Source: Selenomonas sp. (GTDB lineage Bacteria; Bacillota; Negativicutes; Selenomonadales; Selenomonadaceae). From it: a stretch of DNA of 20,745 bases. Both the position numbers and the translations under genes were made by a program. Location of the stretch: NCBI GenBank assembly GCA_003518745.1, contig DOYB01000255.1, positions 1-20,745 on the forward strand, written 5' to 3'. The notes beneath the pieces are model-generated. The model did no database searches, had not been told where the DNA came from, and saw nothing but the letters and a program-made list of their open reading frames with translations. Below, one piece after another: positions 7,327 through 15,611 of the stretch. Position 1 is the stretch's first letter, and every line of letters begins with the position of its first letter.

Positions 7327-8328
7327 ATGCGAAGAGATTTGGTGGAAGGCGTCCGTGCCATGAAGGGAAAGAAGATCCTGGTTATTGGCGACATGGTGGC
7401 GGATATTTATCTGGATGGCAGGATTTCCCGTATTTCCAGGGAGGCTCCGGTTCTGGTACTGGAACAGGCAGGAGAAAGGATCGTGGCAGGCGGGGCAGCC
7501 AATGTGGTCAATAATGTGGCTACCCTTGGCGGAGACGTTTACGGTGTGGGAGTGTTGGGCCATGACAGTGCGGCAGATGGGCTTGTGGCTGTACTGAATA
7601 GGAATGGCGCTCATACTGATGGACTGATTCGTGATGAGGGGCGGCCCACCATCTCAAAGACAAGGGTTATCGCGGGAGGCCGAGCTACAGTCAGCCAACA
7701 GATTGTCCGTATCGATAAAGAAAGCAAGGAGCCCATTTCTCCGGAAAAAGAGGAAGAACTCCTTAAATACATAGACAGTATCCTTTCGGGGATGGAGGGA
7801 ATCGTGTTAAGTGACTATGGAGCGGGAACCATTACGCCCCGTATTCAGGAACGCTTGATTTCCTTTGCCAGGGATAATGGCATACCCAGCATCGTGGACT
7901 CCCGTTATGATATAAAACGCTTTCGCGGTATCAAGTATGTGAAGCAGAATGACGCGGAACTGGCAAGTGCGGTGGGCCGTGATTTGCTGGATGAAGCTGA
8001 CCTTTGTGATGCGGGACGTGAATTGCTGTCCGTTCTGGATGCGGAGGGGATACTTGTGACCCGTGGGGAACGGGGAATGAGCCTTTTCGAGAGAAACGGG
8101 GTTGTAACCCATGTGCCTGTGACGGATAAAAGTGAGGTGTTTGATGTGTCAGGTGCCGGTGACACATGCGTTTCGGCGGTTATTTTGGCACTGGCAGGGG
8201 GCGTTTCGCCCCAGATTGCGACAGAAATTTCTAACTATGCGTCGGGGATCGCGGTGAGAAAGTTGGGAACCAGCACGGTCAGTGATGGTGAACTGCTTCG
8301 GGTACTTCGTGCGGATGATGCAAAATAA
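7327..8328 (+). CDS. HldE/RfaE1-type sugar kinase, paralogue A (PfkB family)
   Basis: PfkB/ribokinase-fold kinase related to the kinase half of HldE, which phosphorylates D-glycero-D-manno-heptose 7-phosphate at C1. It has the GDMVADIYLDG start strand, the GGAANVVNNVATLGG substrate/glycine segment, SDYGAG, and the anion-hole/catalytic motif DVSGAGDT with Asp279 as likely base. It is divergent: the canonical H-Q-Q-x-L-R-x-D reads SQQIVRID (Ser123), DPKG reads DSRY (191-194) and TPN reads KQN (206-208). The adjoining gene is HldC, so it could be its partner, but a more canonical kinase lies at 13093. Substrate is therefore uncertain. The frame is open from a TTG at 7300 inside lptD; ATG 7327, 5 bases after the lptD stop with GGTGA upstream, gives the usual N terminus (333 residues). 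ATG 7360 is a further alternative. Confidence 0.85.
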   Translation: MRRDLVEGVRAMKGKKILVIGDMVADIYLDGRISRISREAPVLVLEQAGERIVAGGAANVVNNVATLGGDVYGVGVLGHDSAADGLVAVLNRNGAHTDGLIRDEGRPTISKTRVIAGGRATVSQQIVRIDKESKEPISPEKEEELLKYIDSILSGMEGIVLSDYGAGTITPRIQERLISFARDNGIPSIVDSRYDIKRFRGIKYVKQNDAELASAVGRDLLDEADLCDAGRELLSVLDAEGILVTRGERGMSLFERNGVVTHVPVTDKSEVFDVSGAGDTCVSAVILALAGGVSPQIATEISNYASGIAVRKLGTSTVSDGELLRVLRADDAK

Positions 8329-8387
8329 ACGAGACCTAACAGGGCATTCCAGGTTCATGGTTCAGTTTATAGAAAGGTAAGGATGTC

Positions 8388-8861
8388 ATGCTGATTGCAA
8401 AGGACGATATAGAGGTGTTCTGTGAGATTCTCCGGAAGGGAAACAAGCGGATAGTTTTTACGAATGGATGCTTTGATATTCTCCATGCGGGACATGTACG
8501 TTATCTGGCACAGGCAAGGGCCTTGGGTGATTGCCTTATACTTGGGCTTAATACGGATGCTTCAGTGAGACGCTTGAAGGGAGATCAGAGGCCCATCAAT
8601 TCTGAGCTGGATCGCGCTGAAATCGTAGGCGGCCTTAGGTCGGTTGATTATGTGGTGCTATTTGGAGAACCTACGGCAGAGGATTTAGTCAGCAGGGTTA
8701 GGCCTGACGTATATGTCAAGGGCGGAGATTATACTCCCGAGACACTGCCTGAGGCAAAGATAGTCTATGAATATGGTGGACAGGTTAAGTTCATTCCCAT
8801 GGTTGAAGGCCGTTCCACCACGAATGTGATTGAGAAAATCAAGCGGCAGCAGGCTTTTTAA
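8388..8861 (+). CDS. hldC: D-glycero-beta-D-manno-heptose 1-phosphate adenylyltransferase (RfaE2)
   Basis: Transfers AMP from ATP to heptose 1-phosphate, giving ADP-D-glycero-beta-D-manno-heptose for the LPS inner core. The 157 residues make a stand-alone version of the C-terminal half of enterobacterial HldE. It has the nucleotidyltransferase signature NGCFDILHAGH with HxGH at 33-36, then GLNTDASVRRLKGDQRPI, the KGGDYTPETLPE segment and the second nucleotide-binding motif GRSTTNVIEKI near the C terminus, all diagnostic of RfaE domain II. AAGGA at 8379-8383 precedes ATG 8388. It follows the kinase paralogue by 59 bases with no visible promoter and lies 12 bases before a heptosyltransferase gene, consistent with co-expression. 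Confidence 0.93.
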   Translation: MLIAKDDIEVFCEILRKGNKRIVFTNGCFDILHAGHVRYLAQARALGDCLILGLNTDASVRRLKGDQRPINSELDRAEIVGGLRSVDYVVLFGEPTAEDLVSRVRPDVYVKGGDYTPETLPEAKIVYEYGGQVKFIPMVEGRSTTNVIEKIKRQQAF

Positions 8862-8873
8862 GGGGCACAGGAT

Positions 8874-9890
8874 ATGAAGAATATTTTGGTAGTCAAGCTC
8901 AGTGCCATCGGAGATGTTATACACGCATTGCCGGTGTCATACGCAATCAAGGAAACCTTTCCTGACGTAAAGCTGACCTGGGTAGTGGAACCGCCTTCCT
9001 ATGATTTGCTGACCATGAATCCCTGCGTAGATGAGATTATTGTATTCCACAAGAAGGAGTTCAAGTCCATTCGTGGGTTCCTTCACAATATACGCCCTTT
9101 TAGGAGGACCCTCAGGCTGGAAAATTATGACGCGGTGCTGGACCTGCAGGGGCTCTTTAAATCCGCGGCTATAGCCCATGTGGCAAAAGCACCGGTTAAG
9201 CTTGGAATGTGCAATATGCGGGAATTGAGCAGCCGCGTTTCGAAGCCTGTGGTAGGGCCCAATGCCTATGGTCATATCGTGGAGCGCTATCTGGATGTTG
9301 CTCGTGCCTTGGGGTGCGGTGTGAACAGGGTGGTGTTCCCGGTGGAGGTGCCACAGGAGGCTGTGGAGTCAGCAGTTGGTATTCTGGCAAACGCGGGGGT
9401 TCAAATGGAGTACCCATATGTGGTGTTCGTAATAGGGGCTAATTGGCCTAATAAGGTATGGCCCGTACAGCACTTCGCTGAGTTGGGGGATTGGTTCCTG
9501 CAAAATCAGGTTGCTCCTGTAATAGTCGGGAGTGGCGCGGCGGATATGAAGCGTGCCCTTGATGTGTCCGGGATGATGAAGGTTCCGCCGGTTAATCTGG
9601 TAGATAAGACGAATCTCAAGGAACTGGCACATATCATCAAGGGCGCCAGACTGGTCATTGGGGGAGATACCGGTCCGGTTCATTTGGCCTCAGGTATGGG
9701 AGTGAGAACCATTATGCTAATGGGACCCACCGACGCGAAGCGCAACGGCCCATATGGGCAGCTGCAGAATGCGATTGAGGTGGATAGGCCGTGCCGTTAC
9801 TGCTGGAAGAGAGCGTGCATGAAGGATGCTGACTGCTTGGAACGGATAACGGTTCAGCATGTTGAGCAGAAAATAATGCAGATGTCATAA
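8874..9890 (+). CDS. waaC: GT9 heptosyltransferase, WaaC (heptosyltransferase I)-like
   Basis: Inner-membrane-associated cytoplasmic glycosyltransferase of family GT9, which moves heptose from ADP-heptose onto Kdo-lipid A or the growing core. The 338-residue product opens with NILVVKLSAIGDVIHALP, Asp14 being the position of the catalytic base in WaaC. DLQGLFKSA is close to the WaaC motif 'D.QGL.KSA'. The donor-binding motif GGDTGPVHLA spans 263-272, followed by GPTDAKRNGPYG, also typical of WaaC. A C-terminal cysteine cluster (CRYCWKRAC...DC) is common in GT9 proteins. AAGGGG at 8860-8865 is a good ribosome binding site. GT9 membership is secure; assignment as the first heptosyltransferase is inference from motif similarity and from proximity to the heptose genes. 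Confidence 0.85.
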   Translation: MKNILVVKLSAIGDVIHALPVSYAIKETFPDVKLTWVVEPPSYDLLTMNPCVDEIIVFHKKEFKSIRGFLHNIRPFRRTLRLENYDAVLDLQGLFKSAAIAHVAKAPVKLGMCNMRELSSRVSKPVVGPNAYGHIVERYLDVARALGCGVNRVVFPVEVPQEAVESAVGILANAGVQMEYPYVVFVIGANWPNKVWPVQHFAELGDWFLQNQVAPVIVGSGAADMKRALDVSGMMKVPPVNLVDKTNLKELAHIIKGARLVIGGDTGPVHLASGMGVRTIMLMGPTDAKRNGPYGQLQNAIEVDRPCRYCWKRACMKDADCLERITVQHVEQKIMQMS

Positions 9891-11897
9891 GTGAAAAGTG
9901 GAGATATGCGTTTAGAAAAATTTTATGGAAATATACAGCAGGATTTAAAGCTGTTCATCTTTATATTGTGTATTCTTTGCTGCTATCGGGCCTGGTTTAT
10001 GTGGCAAATGTCGGGCTTTATGGGGGAGGGTGTTGATTCCTCTGAGATTGCTATGGCAATGTGGGCAGGTATGCGGTTGAGTCTTAAATCTGCGGGAGCG
10101 GCAGCGCTCCTGGCTTTTGTGCTGTCTACAATTCCAAATCTGGTTTTCCCAAAGCCGGATTTAGATAGGGTCAAGCTCTTTGTGGGTACCATTGTGTCGT
10201 TTATCCTTTCAGTCCTGTTTCAGGCAAGATTTCCCTATTACCGTGAGTTCCACATGACCTTTAACATGCAGGTGTTGCAGGGGGCTAATGACGATGTGGT
10301 TTCCATTTTTTGGATGGCAGTGGAGGAATATGGCTTTTTCTGGCGGTTTGCGATAGCTGTATTGCTGACGCTGATATGCTGGAAACTGCTGAAAAAACTT
10401 TTGTCCCTTGGAACTTTTGCGTTGCCGGGATTTTCTACGGGAAAGGGCAGGGCGTTGTTTTCTGTCGGACTTGTTGTAGTCATATTCCTGTTCAGCCTCT
10501 TTGTACGCTTTGGTGGCAGCTTCAGCTATGCCAAGGGCATAAATTGGGAGAATGCCGGTGTGACCGGAGATGAGTTCCTCAACGAGTGCATCCTTGATGA
10601 TTTTCAAGCACTTTACAGGGTGCGGTCCATTGGGAAAAAGATGCAGTCGGGCAAGATAAGCGGGGTGCGTCCGGAACGTATTCGCGAATATGCGAAGTCT
10701 ATCGCGGGAAATGATTCAGTCGAGGCTGACGACCTGAAGCCATATTTGGAACGCAGGGCAAAGGGAGCGAAGCTGCCGAAACCGAGGCATATCTTCATAA
10801 TCCTGGGGGAGACATGGATGCAGTGGCCTCTTCTTGAGGATTATAAGAGCCTTCACATTGCTGATGGACTGAAAGGAATCATTGAGGGACCTGATGCTTA
10901 TTACAGCCGGGCCTTTATGCCAAATGGTGATTTTACCTCCATAGCAATAACGGGATTGGTGACGGGTCTTTCTGAGGTCAATATACGGGCGAATTATCAG
11001 CCGCGTACATTCGAAGAACCCTACCCAACGGCAATGGCAGAGGCTTTCCATGGACTTGGGTATAAGGTGGATTTCTGGTACGGTGGAATTCCATCCTGGG
11101 ACAGTATAAACAGAATGTCTACGGCCCAGGGCTTTGACAATTTCTATGGATATCCCGACTTTCACGGACCGAAGCAGAGCACATGGGGAACAACAGACAG
11201 GGCTCTTTTTGAGGCGTTGGAAAAGCACTTGGCAGAGGAACCGCCTACGGTTCACTTGATTATGACAGTCTCTAACCATCCGCCATATAATCTGGATTTG
11301 GAGGCTGAAGGTTTCGACATGAAGCAGGAAATACAGGAGGTTTCAAAGCTCCCCTATGTGGAGGATGCTGAAGAACTTGCCAGGGAACTGGGGCATTACT
11401 GGTATATGGACAAGTGCGCTGCGGAGTTTGTGAAGCGTGTTAAGGAGAAGTATCCGGACAGTTTGTTTGTGATTACCGGAGACCATGCGGTGCGTTCCAA
11501 TCCCGGAACCCGCCCAACCATGTTTGAGCACCAGACTGTTCCATTCGTACTTTGCGGACAGGGTGTCACAAAGGATATCATGTCCAAGGACGCGGTGGGG
11601 GGCCATACATCCATTACGCCGACCTTGGTGGAATTGATCGCCCCTGAAGGCTTCAGTTATTACTCGATTGCTTCCAGTATGACAGAGAGTACCGGAATCG
11701 CGTTTAACAGGGATTACTGGCTCACTAGGGAGGTTATGGGGGCAGTGGACCTGGACCGTACGGAATATCTCCCCGGCATTGCCGCTGCCAATGAAGCTGC
11801 CGCAAGGGAACGGCTGGAGGAAGTCATGCCGGGAATGCGGACGATTTCCTGGTGGCTCCTGGAGAAGGGTACCAGTTTGAAGGATGAGGAGAAATGA
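9891..11897 (+). CDS. LTA synthase-like membrane sulfatase/phosphotransferase
   Basis: 668-residue inner-membrane enzyme with five hydrophobic segments (roughly 17-40, 58-80, 87-107, 143-165, 183-206) and a large extracytoplasmic alkaline-phosphatase/sulfatase-fold domain, the layout of LtaS-type phosphoglycerol transferases and of some phosphoethanolamine transferases. Likely metal and active-site residues are Glu307 in ILGETW, Thr349 in PNGDFTS as nucleophile, Asp531-His532 in TGDHA, and His572 in GGHTSITPTL. WGTTDRALF and TVSNHPPY are typical of the LtaS family. Teichoic acids are not expected in an outer-membrane bacterium and all neighbours are LPS genes, so it may add phosphoglycerol or phosphoethanolamine to LPS core; inference. 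GTG 9891 abuts the previous stop but has no clear ribosome binding site; ATG 9906 (GGAG only 2 bases away) is an alternative. Confidence 0.85.
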   Translation: MKSGDMRLEKFYGNIQQDLKLFIFILCILCCYRAWFMWQMSGFMGEGVDSSEIAMAMWAGMRLSLKSAGAAALLAFVLSTIPNLVFPKPDLDRVKLFVGTIVSFILSVLFQARFPYYREFHMTFNMQVLQGANDDVVSIFWMAVEEYGFFWRFAIAVLLTLICWKLLKKLLSLGTFALPGFSTGKGRALFSVGLVVVIFLFSLFVRFGGSFSYAKGINWENAGVTGDEFLNECILDDFQALYRVRSIGKKMQSGKISGVRPERIREYAKSIAGNDSVEADDLKPYLERRAKGAKLPKPRHIFIILGETWMQWPLLEDYKSLHIADGLKGIIEGPDAYYSRAFMPNGDFTSIAITGLVTGLSEVNIRANYQPRTFEEPYPTAMAEAFHGLGYKVDFWYGGIPSWDSINRMSTAQGFDNFYGYPDFHGPKQSTWGTTDRALFEALEKHLAEEPPTVHLIMTVSNHPPYNLDLEAEGFDMKQEIQEVSKLPYVEDAEELARELGHYWYMDKCAAEFVKRVKEKYPDSLFVITGDHAVRSNPGTRPTMFEHQTVPFVLCGQGVTKDIMSKDAVGGHTSITPTLVELIAPEGFSYYSIASSMTESTGIAFNRDYWLTREVMGAVDLDRTEYLPGIAAANEAAARERLEEVMPGMRTISWWLLEKGTSLKDEEK

Positions 11898-13072
11898 TGG
11901 CGGCATATCAAAATATTCTTGTCATAAATCTCATGCACTTGGGTGATCTGATGCTGGTTACTCCTGTGTTGAGAACCCTGCGGACTAATTATCCCAAGGC
12001 GAGGATTACCCTGTTGGCAGACAGCAAGCTGGCTGATATTGTTGAATTCAATCGACACATAGATGAATGCATCTTCATCGATAAGAAGGGCAAGGATAAT
12101 CATATGGGGGCTTTCTTCAAGCGGATACTTGCCGTAAGGGAAAAGGGCTTCGATTTGGTAATCAACCTCCATCGCAATGAAAGGGCCTCCGCGCTGGCGG
12201 CATTCAGCGGCGCGAAAAGGATAGTGGGATACAGCAAGCCGATTTTTTCACTTTTCTTTGATATGGTTATGCCAAATCCTTCCATTGCCAGGCATGTGGT
12301 AGAGGGACCGCTTTCCATTATTTTTCCTGGGCGAAGGAAATATGTACCCGGCTGGAAGCACCAGGTTCATGCACATTTGGAGGTATTGGAAAAGGCTGTG
12401 GGGATTTCAAAGGTTGATGACGGCGGCCTTGAAATGTGGCTTTCCGAGGACATGGAGCGAGAGGCGGAAGATCTTTGGAGAGAATGCTACTCCCCTGATG
12501 ATAAGGTTGTGGCATTCAATATAGGCGCCAGCTGGGAAACTAAAAGATGGCTGGACGGTTCTTTTGCGGAATGCGCGGATATATTGCTTGAGGAAGGATA
12601 TGGTGTTGCTTTCCTTGGGGGCCCAATGGATTTGGAGATGGTGGAGGCATGTATCGCCAAGATGAAGCATAAGTCAAATCCGAAAATGGCAGTCTTCACG
12701 GGCAGGGTAGGCCTTGGGGTACTGGGAGGCATTCTCAAACGCTGCGTGCTGTTCCTTACCACGGATTCAGGCCCCATGCATGTGGGAGTCGCAATGAATA
12801 TTCCAGTCGTAACCATGTTTGGAGCGTCGCCGGTACCCGGTTTCTATCCCTACGATGCGAAGGATGTACTGATCAGGTCTCCGGAGCCATGTCAGCCCTG
12901 CGGTATACATCATTGTCCCAGGCAGGGGAATGACAACCTTGCATGCATGAAAAGAATTTCCGTGGAAACTGTTATGAAATATGTCAGAGAACTTCTGAGA
13001 GACTATGGGGAGCCTGCGCTGAAAATTCCCAGAAATTATGGACAATATGAGTGCAGGGTTGTAGAATTATGA
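11897..13072 (+). CDS. GT9 heptosyltransferase-like protein (second copy)
   Basis: Family GT9 glycosyltransferase of 391 residues. N-terminal NILVINLMHLGDLMLVTPVL carries the conserved Asp17, VINLHRNERASALAAFSG resembles WaaF/WaaQ, GASWETKRW is the substrate-binding segment, and TTDSGPMHVGVAMNIPVV is the ADP-heptose-binding loop. The C-terminal CQPCGIHHCP...ACMKRIS cysteine motif is typical of this family. Probably adds a heptose to the LPS inner core; which one cannot be decided. Translation is coupled: the start at 11897 overlaps the upstream stop as TGATG with GAGGAG at 11886-11891 (5-base spacing); an ATG at 11894 is in frame one codon earlier but too close to the binding site. The C-terminal tail beyond the GT9 domain is somewhat extended. 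Confidence 0.85.
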   Translation: MAAYQNILVINLMHLGDLMLVTPVLRTLRTNYPKARITLLADSKLADIVEFNRHIDECIFIDKKGKDNHMGAFFKRILAVREKGFDLVINLHRNERASALAAFSGAKRIVGYSKPIFSLFFDMVMPNPSIARHVVEGPLSIIFPGRRKYVPGWKHQVHAHLEVLEKAVGISKVDDGGLEMWLSEDMEREAEDLWRECYSPDDKVVAFNIGASWETKRWLDGSFAECADILLEEGYGVAFLGGPMDLEMVEACIAKMKHKSNPKMAVFTGRVGLGVLGGILKRCVLFLTTDSGPMHVGVAMNIPVVTMFGASPVPGFYPYDAKDVLIRSPEPCQPCGIHHCPRQGNDNLACMKRISVETVMKYVRELLRDYGEPALKIPRNYGQYECRVVEL

Positions 13073-13080
13073 TGTAGAGT

Positions 13081-13085
13081 GGAGG
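13081..13085 (+). promoter_or_regulatory. Ribosome binding site deciding the second kinase start
   Basis: GGAGG (13081-13085) is 7 bases before ATG 13093 and only 1 base before ATG 13087, so 13093 is the favoured start of the downstream kinase. Confidence 0.7.
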
Positions 13086-13092
13086 CATGGTT

Positions 13093-14070
13093 ATGGAAAA
13101 GGGCGCTATGCGCGAATTTATTGCTGACCATACAAGCGGCTGCAGGCTCTTGGTGGTGGGTGATATCATGCTTGACACCTATTTTTATGGGGAAGTTACG
13201 AGGATTTCTCCTGAGGCACCGGTTCCGGTTACACATGTGATCAGGCAGAAGGATACTCTGGGCGGCGCGGCGAATGTGGCGCATAATTTGGCATTACTGG
13301 GCTGCGGCACATCTCTTGCGGGATTTGTGGGAAGAGATCATCATAGGGATGTACTTCTGGATAAGCTGAATGCAAGAGGGATTGTGTCAGATGGACTGAT
13401 ATCAACCGATGCGCCCACTACCACCAAGATTCGTGTTATTGGCGGTCATCAGCAGATGCTGCGGCTTGATTTTGAGGATACCGCTCCTGTGAGCCGGGAG
13501 TGTGGGAACAGCCTGCAGGAATATGTGAAGCGAAGGCTCCATGAGGGTCTGGATGCGCTTATAATCTCGGATTATGGCAAGGGCGCGTGCACTCCGGCAG
13601 TCTGCAAGGGAATAATAGACCTGTGCAATTCAGCATGCGTCCCGGTAATAGTGGATCCAAAGGGAGTTCATTGGGAAAAGTACGCCGGGGCGGATTACAT
13701 AACGCCGAATTTCAAGGAAATCAATCAGGTGCAGCCTGAACCCATAGCCAATACCAATGAGGATATTGAGACAGCCGCGCGATATGTTATGGACAAATTC
13801 AGGATAAAGCATGTGTTGGCAACTCGTTCGGCATGTGGGCTCAGCCTTGTGATGGGCAGTGAGGTAAAGCATATCCCGACTAAGGCCCAGGAGGTTTTTG
13901 ACGTTTCAGGGGCGGGAGATACGGTTATCGCGGTGTTTGCCCTTGCCCTTGCCGGAGGACTTTCGCCTTTTGAGGGAGCGTATTTGGCTAATCTCGCGGC
14001 CAGTGTTGTGGTGGCCAAGCTTGGAACCTATGCTGTCAGCAGGGAAGAATTGCTGGGAGTGTTGAAATGA
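13093..14070 (+). CDS. hldA: D-glycero-beta-D-manno-heptose-7-phosphate kinase (HldE domain I), paralogue B
   Basis: Phosphorylates D-glycero-beta-D-manno-heptose 7-phosphate to the 1,7-bisphosphate. The 325 residues cover only the kinase domain of HldE. Diagnostic segments are complete: GDIMLDTYFYGEV, SPEAPVPV, LGGAANVAHNLALLG, PTTTKIRVI, HQQMLRLDFE (from His119), SDYGKG, VDPKG (187-191), Y197...ITPNFKE (203-209) and the catalytic DVSGAGD with Asp276. By these criteria it is the more canonical of the two HldE-type kinases in the window. It directly precedes hldD and gmhB, the enzymes acting later in the same pathway. ATG 13087 is an alternative start, two codons upstream and poorly placed relative to the ribosome binding site. 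Confidence 0.92.
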   Translation: MEKGAMREFIADHTSGCRLLVVGDIMLDTYFYGEVTRISPEAPVPVTHVIRQKDTLGGAANVAHNLALLGCGTSLAGFVGRDHHRDVLLDKLNARGIVSDGLISTDAPTTTKIRVIGGHQQMLRLDFEDTAPVSRECGNSLQEYVKRRLHEGLDALIISDYGKGACTPAVCKGIIDLCNSACVPVIVDPKGVHWEKYAGADYITPNFKEINQVQPEPIANTNEDIETAARYVMDKFRIKHVLATRSACGLSLVMGSEVKHIPTKAQEVFDVSGAGDTVIAVFALALAGGLSPFEGAYLANLAASVVVAKLGTYAVSREELLGVLK

Positions 14071-14118
14071 GGTTGATGACTGAAGCTTTGTAGTTTAGGC
14101 GCATAGGAGGTACAGTCG

Positions 14119-15090
14119 ATGATTATCGTGACAGGTGGGGCCGGTTTTATCGGAAGCAATATCGTAAGGGAACTGAATATGAGAGGCAGGTCTGATATCC
14201 TGATCGTGGACGATCTGAAGGACGGACAGAACTATAGGAATCTCAAGGGACTCAGGTTCATTGACTATCAACATAAGGACGATTTCCTGCAGAGTATAGA
14301 GAACGACGACTTTGATGGGACAGATATTGACGCCGTGTTTCATGAAGGTGCTTGTTCTGATACAATGGAATACGATGTGAATTACATGATGAAGGTAAAT
14401 TACGAGTATTCGAAATCTATCCTGCATTTTTGTCTGCAGCACAGGATTCCATTTCTGTACGCTTCATCAGCTTCTACCTATGGCAGTGGCAAGAATGGCT
14501 TCCGTGAAGGGGATGAGTGTGAAGACGCGCTCAATCCATATGCCTTTTCAAAGCTGGCCTTTGACCGCTACGTGAGACAGGTGCTGCCTGAGGCCCGCAG
14601 CCAAATAGTGGGGCTGAAGTACTTCAATGTGTATGGCCCCCAGGAGCATCATAAGGGTAAGATGGCATCTATTTTCTACCAGCTCTATAATCAGATAAAG
14701 GAGACTGGCAAGGCTCGTCTCTTCAAGGGAATTGACGGCTATGGGGATGGAGAGCAGAAACGTGACTTTGTTTATGTAAAGGATGTTGTGAAGGTCAATC
14801 TCTGGTTCTGGGAGCATCAGGGACCCAGCGGAATATACAACTGCGGAACGGGCAAGGCTCACACCTATAATGAAGTGGCTCAGGCGGTTATAGATGCCTT
14901 GGGGAAAGGCACTATTGAGTACCGAGAATTCCCAGAAGTGTTAAGGGGCAAGTATCAGAATTTTACAGAAGCAGATAAATCCAATCTCATGGCAGCCGGG
15001 TATGATGAAGGTTTTTACGAGATGAAGGAAGCCGTGAAGGAGTATTGTGATTTCTTGGATATGGGTGGATATTTTCAATATGGGAAATAA
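14119..15090 (+). CDS. hldD: ADP-L-glycero-D-manno-heptose 6-epimerase
   Basis: Epimerises ADP-D-glycero-beta-D-manno-heptose at C6 to the L-glycero form used by heptosyltransferases. A 323-residue extended short-chain dehydrogenase/reductase: GGAGFIGSN (6-14) binds NADP, ASSASTYG supplies the active-site Ser region, and Tyr141-x3-Lys145 (YAFSK) is the catalytic pair. HEGACSDT, LKYFNVYGPQEHHKGKMAS and DGEQKRDFVYVKDVV are specific HldD signatures (RfaD family), distinguishing it from GalE-type epimerases. GGAGGT shortly before ATG 14119 is a strong ribosome binding site. Its end overlaps the start of gmhB by 11 bases. Confidence 0.96.
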   Translation: MIIVTGGAGFIGSNIVRELNMRGRSDILIVDDLKDGQNYRNLKGLRFIDYQHKDDFLQSIENDDFDGTDIDAVFHEGACSDTMEYDVNYMMKVNYEYSKSILHFCLQHRIPFLYASSASTYGSGKNGFREGDECEDALNPYAFSKLAFDRYVRQVLPEARSQIVGLKYFNVYGPQEHHKGKMASIFYQLYNQIKETGKARLFKGIDGYGDGEQKRDFVYVKDVVKVNLWFWEHQGPSGIYNCGTGKAHTYNEVAQAVIDALGKGTIEYREFPEVLRGKYQNFTEADKSNLMAAGYDEGFYEMKEAVKEYCDFLDMGGYFQYGK

Positions 15091-15586
15091 AGCTGTTTTT
15101 TTCGATCGAGACGGAACCTTAAACGAGGATGTAGGTTATCTCCACCGCATTGAAGATTTCCGGTGGTGTGAGGGCGCCGTGGAAGCTATCCGCTATTGCA
15201 ATGAAACCGGATATCTGGTTATAGTTGTCACCAATCAGAGTGGGGTGGCAAGAGGGTATTTTCCTGAGGAGGATATCAGGCTTCTTCACATGTGGATGAA
15301 TGAGGAACTGATGCGGCAGAATGCTCATATAGATGCCTTTTGTTACTGTCCCCATTTGGAAGGCGGAGCAGTGAAGGAATTCGCGATAGCTTGCGACTGC
15401 CGCAAGCCCTTATCCGGCATGGTGGACGAAGCCTGTGAGGAATATGACATAGACAGGGGGCAGTCTGTCCTTATAGGGGATAAGGAATCTGACATGAAGT
15501 GCGCGGAAAATGCCAATGTACGTGGAATTCGGTATGGGGGAGGCAATTTGCTGGAAACATTGAAGAAGGGACTGTTGTCCGGTTAA
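15080..15586 (+). CDS. gmhB: D-glycero-beta-D-manno-heptose-1,7-bisphosphate 7-phosphatase
   Basis: Removes the 7-phosphate from heptose 1,7-bisphosphate, between the kinase and HldC steps. HAD-superfamily enzyme of 168 residues (E. coli GmhB is 191). The nucleophile and acid/base are Asp9 and Asp11 in FFDRDGTLNED; VVTNQSGVARGYF is motif II; CRKP supplies the motif III Lys; GDKESDMKCA is motif IV. The zinc-loop cysteines and histidine are present in CYCPHLEG and CDCRKP, as in GmhB and HisB. A longer frame opens at GTG 15047, but ATG 15080 gives a normal HAD N terminus with GGTGG about 10 bases upstream. The 11-base overlap with hldD suggests coupled translation. Confidence 0.93.
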   Translation: MGNKAVFFDRDGTLNEDVGYLHRIEDFRWCEGAVEAIRYCNETGYLVIVVTNQSGVARGYFPEEDIRLLHMWMNEELMRQNAHIDAFCYCPHLEGGAVKEFAIACDCRKPLSGMVDEACEEYDIDRGQSVLIGDKESDMKCAENANVRGIRYGGGNLLETLKKGLLSG

Positions 15587-15611
15587 GGTGTGTTTGGGAG
15601 TGTAGTAAGAG

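Noticed and set aside
15047..15079. Longer gmhB starting at GTG 15047
   Set aside because: The added 11 residues lie inside hldD and do not resemble HAD N termini; ATG 15080 gives the normal start.
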